Assembly (NCBI GenBank): GCA_038319625.1 | Contig: JBBQDK010000143.1 | Location: 1-6,743 of the forward strand | DNA from: JBBQDK01 sp038319625 | GTDB lineage: Bacteria; Pseudomonadota; Gammaproteobacteria; JBBQDK01 | DNA: 6,743 nt | Direction: 5' to 3' | Shown: piece by piece, positions 1-5,086 of the stretch | Position numbering within the stretch: position 1 is the stretch's first letter | Layout of the letters: each line of letters starts with the position of its first letter | Notes under the pieces: generated by a model | Databases searched by the model: none | Seen by the model: the letters and a program-made list of their open reading frames with translations, nothing else | Told to the model about the DNA's origin: nothing | Made by a program: the position numbers and the translations under genes

Positions 1-75
1 AATGCGCTGTCGATAATTTTGGGTATTGAACCCTCATCGGTCACCGAGTCCATACGCAAAAGCCTGCTTTCCTGA
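1..75 (+). CDS. C-terminal end of an unidentified protein (5' partial)
   Basis: Frame 1 is open from the left edge to a TGA at 73-75 and gives 24 residues ending in SIRKSLLS; the other two plus frames close within the first 30 bases. The peptide has an ordinary soluble-protein composition. A Rho-independent terminator follows 43 bases after the stop, which is what the end of a transcription unit should look like and is the main support for a real gene. The fragment is too short to assign to a family, and a chance open frame of 24 codons is quite possible. Confidence 0.35.
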   Translation, partial: NALSIILGIEPSSVTESIRKSLLS

Positions 76-118
76 GTTTCATCCGTAACATCTTTCCCTC
101 GTAGTCCAATCGATTAAT

Positions 119-158
119 CAGCTCCACGCCTGCGACTGGTGGCAGGAGCTGTATTTTT
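119..158 (+). terminator. Rho-independent terminator
   Basis: A perfect seven-base stem, CAGCTCC (119-125) with GGAGCTG (145-151), encloses a loop that can extend the stem with a few CGCC/GGTG pairs. It is followed directly by TATTTTT. It would end transcription of whatever gene finishes at 75 and insulates the genes that follow. Confidence 0.75.
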
Positions 159-389
159 CCTAGCTGACCCCCGTTCTCTTGAATGCATCAAATCCAAGTG
201 GTTTGCGCAGTAGGCCTAAATGGCATGTTCAGGTACGGCTTTCCTCATGATTCACAAGAAAAAATCCCGGCACTATCCGCTTCCCGACCGCCATTTTCTA
301 TTTCCGAATCTGTAAGTCATCTGTAGGTCCTCAGGTGGCACCCTGCAAGTGAGAAAAATTCCATATCAATAATATTTATAGGGGGCTCA
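159..389. other. Non-coding leader upstream of the small protein gene
   Basis: No convincing reading frame lies here on either strand, and no tRNA-like or riboswitch-like fold was recognised. It contains the weak repeat relative at 198-231. The last 40 bases are AT-rich (TATCAATAATATTTATAG) and so could hold a promoter, but no well-matched -35/-10 pair is seen. A purine run, AGGGGG (379-384), sits just before the ATG at 390 and serves as its ribosome binding site. Confidence 0.5.
198..231 (+). repeat. Degenerate third copy of the intergenic repeat
   Basis: It shares ATGGCATGTTCA (220-231) exactly with 2826-2837. It also shares the order TGCAT, GTGG, GCGC, then TGGC with the two better copies at 1598 and 2797. 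The spacing between GTGG and TGGC is 19 bases here against 26 in the other two, so a gap is needed. A 12-base match alone is expected about once by chance in a window this size; the shared order and the non-coding position raise it above noise only moderately. Confidence 0.35.
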
Positions 390-608
390 ATGGAAAATTA
401 CATTGTACGTGTCTACAGACGAGACATTCAGAACACGTGCGGAGTCACGGGCCTTGTTGAGAACGTCGAGAACGAAGAGAAATTGGTTTTTCACAGTCTC
501 GAAGAGCTTTGTTCGATCCTTTCCATAAATCCTGTGAGGGCACAAGGCGAGCAGCGGTTTGAAGCAGTGCGTGTAGTTCCACAGCAGCGAAGTCATACGA
601 AATATTAA
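390..608 (+). CDS. Small conserved-looking hypothetical protein (72 aa)
   Basis: ATG at 390 is preceded by a GGGGG ribosome binding site five bases upstream, and the frame ends in TAA at 606-608. The product begins MENYIVRVYRRD and has an acidic middle (VENVENEEK) followed by FHSLEELCSIL. This resembles short cytoplasmic hypothetical proteins of proteobacteria that start with a beta strand of the type NYIVRIYRR and end in an amphipathic helix. That likeness comes from memory and is not tested. There is no signal peptide, membrane segment or known catalytic motif. It lies 102 bases ahead of the first PEP-CTERM gene in the same direction and could be co-transcribed with it. The function is unknown. 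The overlapping minus-strand frames are treated as shadows because they lack a ribosome binding site and a protein-like composition. Confidence 0.7.
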   Translation: MENYIVRVYRRDIQNTCGVTGLVENVENEEKLVFHSLEELCSILSINPVRAQGEQRFEAVRVVPQQRSHTKY

Positions 609-638
609 GTTTGTATTCAGTCATGAAGCGTGTCGAGG

Positions 639-653
639 AGTCGGTTGTCGACT
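639..653. promoter_or_regulatory. Short inverted repeat ahead of the first PEP-CTERM gene
   Basis: AGTCG (639-643) and CGACT (649-653) form a five-base perfect inverted repeat around GTTGT, 57 bases before the ATG at 711. It could be an operator or a weak hairpin behind the small gene. Only TTT follows it, so it is not a convincing terminator. TTGCCA, which would serve as a poor -35 element, follows directly; no good -10 was found at the right distance. Confidence 0.25.
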
Positions 654-710
654 TTGCCATATAAGAACAGTGATCCATTAACCATAATTATCAAAAAAAG
701 GACAATTCAG

Positions 711-1400
711 ATGAAAAAGATAAAAAGTAGTGCCCTATTAGGTGCGGTGGTATGTCTTGCAGTAAGTGGTTCTGCGTTTGCCAACTCAGTGAGCTACTAC
801 CTTGATAAGTCGAACCTGTCCAGCCAGTTCCCGAATAACACGAATTATCTGCAGGTGACGATTGATGATAACGGAAAGAAGGGAAAAATTAACTTCACAG
901 TTACGCCACTTGAACCGTTGACATCGATCGCCGGCTCCCATTTCGGTGTCGACAAATTCGCGTTCATAGCGCCTTTCAGCGGGTTGAGTTTCGTGAAATC
1001 AAATAATGACTGGTTATCCGGCTGGTCTTTGAAAAAGGACAAAAAAAACTCTATCTTCGGCAAGTACGACATGCTAGCTAGCGGAAGCGGGAATAATAAC
1101 AGCAATCCACTGGCCTTCTCTCTGAGGGCAGGCAAACACACGTTGGAAGATTACATAGATGCGCTGACGGATGGACCTGCATTTTTCACCGCACACGTTA
1201 GGGGGCTTAGTGCCGGATGCGGAAATTATCAAGGCGAATGGTGTGGTTGTGATACGGTCAAAAGCGGACTCTTCGGCGGGTCTACCCTTGCGTCAACGAG
1301 CGCGGTACCGGTGCCTGCCGCTGCGTGGTTGTTCACAAGTGGCCTGATTGGCATGGTGGGCGTGTCGCGTCGTGCTCGTACAAAATTACAAAATACGTGA
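711..1400 (+). CDS. PEP-CTERM (VPLPA-type) sorted extracellular protein, 229 aa
   Basis: This is a secreted protein expected to be exported by Sec and then processed by an exosortase at its C-terminal signal. Residues 1-24 form a classical signal peptide (MKKIKSS, hydrophobic core, cleavage after SAFA). Residues 199-229 carry the sorting signal: VPVPA (199-203), a hydrophobic helix (about 204-219) and the basic tail SRRARTK. The mature part is Gly/Asn/Ser-rich and predicted to be mostly beta, with a small cysteine cluster (Cys170, Cys178, Cys180) and FGGST (188-192) before the sorting signal. This layout fits a group of PEP-CTERM proteins with a conserved NYLQVTIDD-like stretch near the N-terminus. 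The ATG at 711 is chosen over a GTG at 630 because AAGGA lies at a suitable distance upstream and the signal peptide starts there. No enzymatic motif is visible. The likely role is as a surface or matrix protein that binds exopolysaccharide, inferred from the sorting class only. No exosortase gene is in the window. Confidence 0.88.
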   Translation: MKKIKSSALLGAVVCLAVSGSAFANSVSYYLDKSNLSSQFPNNTNYLQVTIDDNGKKGKINFTVTPLEPLTSIAGSHFGVDKFAFIAPFSGLSFVKSNNDWLSGWSLKKDKKNSIFGKYDMLASGSGNNNSNPLAFSLRAGKHTLEDYIDALTDGPAFFTAHVRGLSAGCGNYQGEWCGCDTVKSGLFGGSTLASTSAVPVPAAAWLFTSGLIGMVGVSRRARTKLQNT

Positions 1401-1472
1401 ACTATTCGATTGAGAAATAGCTATCGGATGTAAGGCAGCCGGACTGGCCTCAGTCACTGCAGGAACGATGGT

Positions 1473-1496
1473 GCGGCGCGCAACGCAGGGCGCCGC
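1473..1496 (+). terminator. GC-rich hairpin, possible terminator of the first PEP-CTERM gene
   Basis: GCGGCGC (1473-1479) and GCGCCGC (1490-1496) are perfectly complementary around a ten-base loop, 72 bases after the stop codon at 1400. No T-run follows, so it is not a textbook Rho-independent terminator. It may stabilise the 3' end of the transcript or pause polymerase. Confidence 0.35.
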
Positions 1497-1545
1497 GGGC
1501 TGCAGAGGCATAGCTGTGACGAATTATTTTCTCCAGAGGAATATA

Positions 1546-1555
1546 GGGATATCCC
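1546..1555. promoter_or_regulatory. Ten-base palindrome GGGATATCCC
   Basis: This is a perfect palindrome in non-coding DNA between the two PEP-CTERM genes, about 43 bases before the intergenic repeat. It could be a dimeric-regulator site. A match of this size is not rare by chance. Confidence 0.2.
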
Positions 1556-1597
1556 GCAAGGCTTAGCGAGAAATTGCGACACGCCAATGCACGTAAT

Positions 1598-1666
1598 GTG
1601 GGTAAATCGCTATTGTAGTAACTGAAATGGCAATGTCCATCCGGGGTGTTCTTGAATGTTAGGCAG
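1598..1666 (+). repeat. Intergenic direct repeat, copy upstream of the second PEP-CTERM gene
   Basis: These 69 bases align without gaps to 2797-2865 with 50 identities (about 72 percent). The best conserved blocks are GTGG, CGCTAT, the TGGCA region, ATCCG-GGT, TCTTGAA and GGCAG. Similarity continues upstream, with one small gap, to AAATT-CG at 1571. It lies 137 bases before the start codon of the gene. It may be a regulatory element, a small extragenic repeat, or a scar of the duplication or insertion that brought in the gene. Confidence 0.65.
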
Positions 1667-1736
1667 AGCGAGGGCGTTTATGTTTCTTATACACGTCAAA
1701 CACCGATAATTACAGTGGCGACCCGTGCTTCAGGCC

Positions 1737-1750
1737 GTGGGTTTACCCAC
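1737..1750 (+). promoter_or_regulatory. Small hairpin in the leader of the second PEP-CTERM gene
   Basis: GTGGG (1737-1741) and CCCAC (1746-1750) pair around the four-base loop TTTA, 53 bases before the start codon. It would form in the RNA if transcription starts upstream of it. No known regulatory RNA class is recognised around it. Confidence 0.25.
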
Positions 1751-1802
1751 ACGATTTCACGATGACCCATAAAACTATGGCACTTTCTAGGGAGAGAAGG
1801 CT

Positions 1803-2660
1803 ATGAATAACAAAACCAATATCCATTTCTTAACGATTTCAGCGATCTTGTTGGCGCTTCCATATACGGCACAGGCGTTGCCACTCTTGCCCGTTCCTCT
1901 CACGCTCGGGGATATTTCTGGCAGTTACACTCTTAGCTCATGGGATTACAACTGCCAGTGCTATCAATCAGACTATCAGACCTTTACCGGGCCGATTGCA
2001 CACTCCAATACACTGCCGCTGGGCCCCGTCATTGGGTCGTTCACGGTCACAACCAGCCCAACACCGACGATAAACGGCACAGCGACTTTAATTGGAGGAG
2101 TCGCCAATGTATTTGGAGGGGAGTACCCCTTGCAAGAGGGGGCGTCCATGTATACCGCAATGAATTATTCGTTCGAAATCACGGGGCCCACAGCCACTGC
2201 ATCCGTGCTGGTCAACGCGCAGGGGGGCATGAGCATTACTTCGTTAATACCGAATACAAATGCTACGGCAGCCGTAACTCTACAAATATACGATGTAAGT
2301 AACGGGCCGGCCACTGTGAATGAGATCCATCAAGTCGGACCGTCGTCTGGGTCGTCGGACAGTTTCACGATTGCGCGGGATTATACGTTTTCTACGAATA
2401 CTCTCTACCATGTGGATATGATGGCTAGCTTATCCGGCGCAGTTTACGGGAGCAACACCTTGTCGCTATCCGCTTTTATCGACCCTAGTTTCACAATCGA
2501 TGGTCCCAATGCGGGAGACTACGGCATCTTTTTCTCGGATGGCTTTGGCCCCTCCCCTGTGCCTATTCCAGCTGCTCTCCCTCTCTTTACCACTGGGCTC
2601 GGCGCTTTGGGCCTGCTTGGCTGGCGCAGGAAGCAGAAATCTGCGGCGCTCACTGCCTGA
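1803..2660 (+). CDS. PEP-CTERM (VPLPA-type) sorted extracellular protein, 285 aa
   Basis: A second exported protein with a C-terminal exosortase signal. Residues 1-25 are a signal peptide (NNKTNIH, hydrophobic stretch, probable cleavage after TAQA). The C-terminus has VPIPA (253-257), a hydrophobic helix (about 258-274) and WRRKQK (274-279). The mature region is rich in Ser, Thr, Gly and Asn and looks like a beta-sandwich or repeat-free surface protein; it contains a CQC pair (Cys51, Cys53) and no catalytic motif. The start is supported by GGAGAGAAGG immediately upstream. A strong terminator follows 25 bases after the stop, so the gene is probably transcribed alone. It shares no obvious sequence with the 229-residue protein outside the sorting signal, so the two are not recent duplicates. 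It is bracketed by the imperfect repeats at 1598 and 2797. The role at the cell surface or in the matrix is inferred from the sorting class only. Confidence 0.88.
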   Translation: MNNKTNIHFLTISAILLALPYTAQALPLLPVPLTLGDISGSYTLSSWDYNCQCYQSDYQTFTGPIAHSNTLPLGPVIGSFTVTTSPTPTINGTATLIGGVANVFGGEYPLQEGASMYTAMNYSFEITGPTATASVLVNAQGGMSITSLIPNTNATAAVTLQIYDVSNGPATVNEIHQVGPSSGSSDSFTIARDYTFSTNTLYHVDMMASLSGAVYGSNTLSLSAFIDPSFTIDGPNAGDYGIFFSDGFGPSPVPIPAALPLFTTGLGALGLLGWRRKQKSAALTA

Positions 2661-2684
2661 TCGTTAGCAACAACGTTTAGACGA

Positions 2685-2718
2685 CAAAGCCCCGGCGTAA
2701 ATGTCGGGGTTTTTCTTT
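2685..2718 (+). terminator. Rho-independent terminator after the second PEP-CTERM gene
   Basis: CCCCGGC (2690-2696) pairs with GTCGGGG (2703-2709) with one G-T wobble around the loop GTAAAT, and AAAG on the left can pair into the TTTTT (2710-2714) on the right. The T-run makes it a clear terminator for the plus strand. On the minus strand only CTTTG follows the stem, so it would be weaker for the converging ligase gene. Confidence 0.85.
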
Positions 2719-2931
2719 CGGTAATGCTGCACCGCATGAGTCCGCTTATGGCCCATCGCTACCGAATTTGGCAAAATTCCGCAACTGTGCATGGGTGTGG
2801 ATAAGGCGCTATCGCGGTCACTCTGATGGCATGTTCAATCCGCGGTAGTCTTGAAAGTTTGGCAGGCTGCGCCTGAAGATGCGTGGCAACCCGAGGGTTT
2901 GCATCAGAACGACGGTGAGTCCGGCTTAAAC
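2719..2931. other. Non-coding region between converging genes
   Basis: There is no gene in these 213 bases. They hold the second good copy of the intergenic repeat (2797-2865) and, just behind the ligase stop codon on the minus strand, a small hairpin made of GCAACC/GGTTTGC (2886-2902) that lacks a T-run. Plus-strand frames that open near 2851 run antisense to the ligase gene and are shadows. Confidence 0.5.
2797..2865 (+). repeat. Intergenic direct repeat, copy downstream of the second PEP-CTERM gene
   Basis: This is the partner of 1598-1666, in the same orientation and 1199 bases away. This copy can also fold: CTATCGCGG (2809-2817) and CCGCGGTAG (2840-2848) pair with one wobble around 22 bases. 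The stem is not preserved in the other copy, so the conserved feature is the sequence and not the fold. There is no plus-strand gene behind it for it to control. Confidence 0.65.
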
Positions 2932-3945
2932 TCAGTTCTTCGCTGCCAGCCCCAGATTGACGATACGCTGAATGAATTGTTCGTAGCTGACGCCGGCTCT
3001 CTCCGCCGATCGCGATGCTTCTTCATAGCTGGCGATGCCGGGATTCGGGTTCGCCTCCAGAACGAAGAGTGTTCCGTCAGGACGCAGTCGCAAATCGATC
3101 CTAATGTATCCATTGAGATCCAGTACACGGCAGATACGCCGGCAGGTCTTGACGATGGTTTCCGGCATCTTGTCCGGCAGGTTGCGTGCAAACTGGAAAT
3201 TGATACCCCAGCGTTCGCGGTAATCACCATCCCATTTTACTTTGTATGTGGCCATGCGTGGTGCACCGACCTCGACCTGATCGAAGGTCAACTCGCGAAT
3301 CGGATATGCCTGCAGACGCGTGTTGCCGACCAGAGTGACGTACAGTTCCCTGCCTATGATGTACTGTTCGGCAATGGCATCGGTTTTGGTTGTCTCATGA
3401 ATGATGCGGATGCGTTCCTTGAGCTGATCTTCATTTTCCACGAACGATGCCTGGGCGATGCCAACCGATCCCTCTTCCGTGAGTGATTTGACGATCAGTG
3501 GATACGGCAGGTTGGAATGGTGTTTGTAAACGCGGTTGCGGGGGAAAACCGCGAATTCCGGTGCATGAATATGGTGGTACTTGAGCAACTTCTTGGACAG
3601 TGCCTTGTCGCGCGCCAACAGCAGTCCGCGCGGTTTGCAGCCGGTGTAGGGGACGCGCATCATTTCCAGATAACTGACGACATAATAATCGAAATCACCG
3701 CGGCCGGCGAATTCCTCCAGCAGATTGAAGACGATATGCGGTTGCCATTCCTCCAGTGTCTGACGGATCGGTGCCAGTTCGTCGTAGGCGCCGACCACGC
3801 GTACCTCATGACCCAGTGCCAGCAGCGCCTGTTGTACATCGTATTCGGTATCGCATTCATCCAGGCGCGGATCGTTGGGATCGGTGACATCCTCCGGTGG
3901 GACCAGACTGCTGTGCACCAGCAACATGATGTGCAATTTTCTCAT
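2932..3945 (-). CDS. ATP-grasp ligase, D-alanine-D-alanine-ligase superfamily, 337 aa
   Basis: ATP-grasp enzymes join a carboxylate to an amine through an acyl-phosphate. Visible elements in order are: an N-terminal alpha/beta domain ending in VPYTG (98-102); RDKALSKKLL (112-121); a nucleotide-binding strand PLIVK (149-153) with the glycine-rich EEGSVGIA (157-164); EQYIIGRELYV (193-203); and metal-binding residues in DLRLRPDG (284-291) and LEANPNPG (296-303), giving Asp284, Glu297 and Asn299. These match the Ddl fold. The HGxxGEDG segment of true D-alanine-D-alanine ligases is replaced by EEFAGRGDFD (77-86), so the amino-acid substrate probably differs; calling it a cell-wall Ddl would be unsafe. 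The start codon overlaps the stop of the upstream metallopeptidase by four bases (ATGA), with GGAGG inside that gene at 3961-3965, which suggests translational coupling. The product is presumably cytoplasmic, as no signal peptide is seen. The substrate is unknown. Confidence 0.9.
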   Translation of the reverse strand: MRKLHIMLLVHSSLVPPEDVTDPNDPRLDECDTEYDVQQALLALGHEVRVVGAYDELAPIRQTLEEWQPHIVFNLLEEFAGRGDFDYYVVSYLEMMRVPYTGCKPRGLLLARDKALSKKLLKYHHIHAPEFAVFPRNRVYKHHSNLPYPLIVKSLTEEGSVGIAQASFVENEDQLKERIRIIHETTKTDAIAEQYIIGRELYVTLVGNTRLQAYPIRELTFDQVEVGAPRMATYKVKWDGDYRERWGINFQFARNLPDKMPETIVKTCRRICRVLDLNGYIRIDLRLRPDGTLFVLEANPNPGIASYEEASRSAERAGVSYEQFIQRIVNLGLAAKN

Positions 3946-4919
3946 AGGGCGACGTGAAAGCCTCCGTTATTGAGATGGTTCATGACCAACATGGTGACGC
4001 AGGCGACTGTTTCCAGCTTCAGTCGCGGGTCATCATGTGCCACGTGCAGCTTGAGACGGTCACTGCGCTGAATCAAGACCTTGATGATCTGATCGACGCG
4101 ATAACGATATTCATAACTCCAGCGTGAAATAACCTCGCTGATCTCCGGTCGCAGACGTTGCAGGTAATGGGCAGCCGTTTCGTGGCGGCGGTGCTCCACC
4201 TGATTGGAGAACAGGCGCAGCATGTGCCGGTCGTAAAAGTCGGGTGTCTCGACGATGTAGGTGGCTTGCTTCTCGGCATAATATTCACCGAGCGTCATAC
4301 GCAGATTTCCGACCGGCTCGACAAATTTTCGCGATCGCACGCGCGCCGGTTGGTCATGGATCTCCGCCATCAGTGTGTCGACGTAGCGTAATTTCTTCAG
4401 TGCCGACCAGCCGCGATAGCGCTGCCGCCAATCGGAATTAGGTTTGAGCCAGACGGCGAAGGTCTCGGCCCAGTCTTCGTGCGGATGGCTCTGCGCATAC
4501 CAACCGTTCAGATGCACCACGAAGCGCTTGCTGTAAGGCTTGGGCAGATAGGTCTCGGGATAGGTTTGGGTGGGGCTGCCGAAATGATCCCGCCACAGTT
4601 TGCGCCGGTGCACCTGATAGGCATTGGCGATGGCATGCCCGGTTTCATGGCGCAACAGCTTCATGCACCAGTCACGGTTGCCGCCCTCAACCTCGAGCAT
4701 GTGCGCCTTTTCCAGTATCTTCAGGCGGGGGTGAGCAAGATAGAAAGGAATCGCCACGCCGGGCACGCCGTCCGGGCTGAACCATTCGCTGGACAACCAG
4801 AAGTGCGGACGGAAACGGATGTCGCGTCGTTCCAGATCGGTGTTGAGTTGCAGGATGCAGTCTTCGAGTTCGCTGCCCGGGATCTTCAGATCAAGATCGC
4901 AGATGCGCCATTTGAGCAA
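3942..4919 (-). CDS. Putative zinc-binding metallopeptidase, 325 aa or longer
   Basis: The product carries HETGH (91-95), the zinc-binding HExxH motif of metallopeptidases, and a second block HPHEDWAETFAVWL (145-158) that resembles the HPxEDWAETxA block of putative zinc-binding metallopeptidases of the COG4307/Peptidase_Mx type. Glu148, Glu152 or a histidine of that block could give the third ligand. The N-terminal part (FRPHFWLSSEWFSPDGVPG, 37-54) and the C-terminal region from about 175 are uncharacterised. There is no signal peptide, so it is probably cytoplasmic. The only usual start codon is TTG at 4919 with no clear ribosome binding site. The frame stays open to a stop at 5004-5006, and its extra 28 codons read as plausible protein (TRRRHQWPRLSDAAL before LKWRICDLDL). 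Homologues as I recall them also include such a segment, so the true N-terminus may lie upstream. The gene ends in a four-base overlap with the ATP-grasp gene, and the two products probably serve one pathway. Confidence 0.85.
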   Translation of the reverse strand: MLKWRICDLDLKIPGSELEDCILQLNTDLERRDIRFRPHFWLSSEWFSPDGVPGVAIPFYLAHPRLKILEKAHMLEVEGGNRDWCMKLLRHETGHAIANAYQVHRRKLWRDHFGSPTQTYPETYLPKPYSKRFVVHLNGWYAQSHPHEDWAETFAVWLKPNSDWRQRYRGWSALKKLRYVDTLMAEIHDQPARVRSRKFVEPVGNLRMTLGEYYAEKQATYIVETPDFYDRHMLRLFSNQVEHRRHETAAHYLQRLRPEISEVISRWSYEYRYRVDQIIKVLIQRSDRLKLHVAHDDPRLKLETVACVTMLVMNHLNNGGFHVAL

Positions 4920-5086
4920 CGCTGCATCGGATAACCGCGGCCACTGGTGCCGCCGCGTGGGTTTTATCTTGCGTCGGGTAGCTATGATCGGGTCTCCGTA
5001 CGGTCAGCGGCGCGCCGGCCGGTGCAGGCATAGTACCGGTAATGATTCCGGATAGGAACCCGACCCGCCGCTGACGTCCGGTGCGC
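4920..5086. other. Gap between the ankyrin gene and the metallopeptidase gene
   Basis: Up to 84 of these 167 bases (4920-5003) may encode the true N-terminus of the metallopeptidase. On the minus strand GGAG (4998-4995) is well placed for a start near 4988-4983, but the codons there are ATC and ATA. A weak promoter-like pair on the minus strand (TACTAT at 5035-5030 with a poor -35 seventeen bases before it) could drive the two downstream genes. The large inverted repeat at 5003-5075 is listed separately. Confidence 0.4.
5003..5075. repeat. Ten-base inverted repeat with a 53-base spacer
   Basis: GTCAGCGGCG (5003-5012) and CGCCGCTGAC (5066-5075) are perfect inverted copies. The spacer is rich in CCGG and contains the palindrome ACCGGT. 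The element lies 12 bases behind the stop codon of the ankyrin gene. No T-run follows on the minus strand, so it is not a standard Rho-independent terminator. It may protect the 3' end of the ankyrin transcript or act as an attenuator before the metallopeptidase gene. Confidence 0.45.

Larger units (their letters stand above)
1401..1802. other. 402-base non-coding region between the two PEP-CTERM genes
   Basis: No gene was found on either strand. In order it holds a GC-rich hairpin (1473-1496) flanked by two CTGCAG sites (1457-1462 and 1500-1505), a ten-base palindrome (1546-1555), the first good copy of the intergenic repeat (1598-1666), a GATAAT that could be a -10 element (1705-1710, with no good -35), a small hairpin (1737-1750), and the ribosome binding site of the next gene (GGAGAGAAGG, 1791-1800). 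No known riboswitch or tRNA was recognised. The length and the number of structures suggest a regulated or untranslated leader for the second PEP-CTERM gene. Confidence 0.5.

Noticed and set aside
630..710. GTG start at 630 for the first PEP-CTERM gene
   Set aside because: It would put 27 polar residues before a clear signal peptide. ATG at 711 has the ribosome binding site and begins with MKK.
845..1141. Minus-strand frame of 98 codons inside the first PEP-CTERM gene
   Set aside because: It is a shadow of a gene with signal peptide and sorting signal; no ribosome binding site or domain.
1660..1680. Sigma-54 promoter (GG, ten bases, GC) upstream of the second PEP-CTERM gene
   Set aside because: GGCAGAGCGAGGGC at 1662 has the right spacing, but the -12 part is GGGC and not TTGC, and the matching position in the copy at 2861 does not keep the GC. 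The other TGGCA sequences in the gaps have the wrong spacing.
2797..2865. Integron-type attC site
   Set aside because: The inverted arms in this copy are not kept in the copy at 1598, no GTTRRRY-type core was seen, and no integrase is present in the window.
2851..3957. Plus-strand frames of 211 and 146 codons opposite the ligase
   Set aside because: They are antisense to a gene with intact ATP-grasp motifs, and their products show no recognisable domain.
4479..4934. Plus-strand frame of 151 codons opposite the metallopeptidase
   Set aside because: It is antisense to the HETGH-containing gene, with no start signal or domain of its own.
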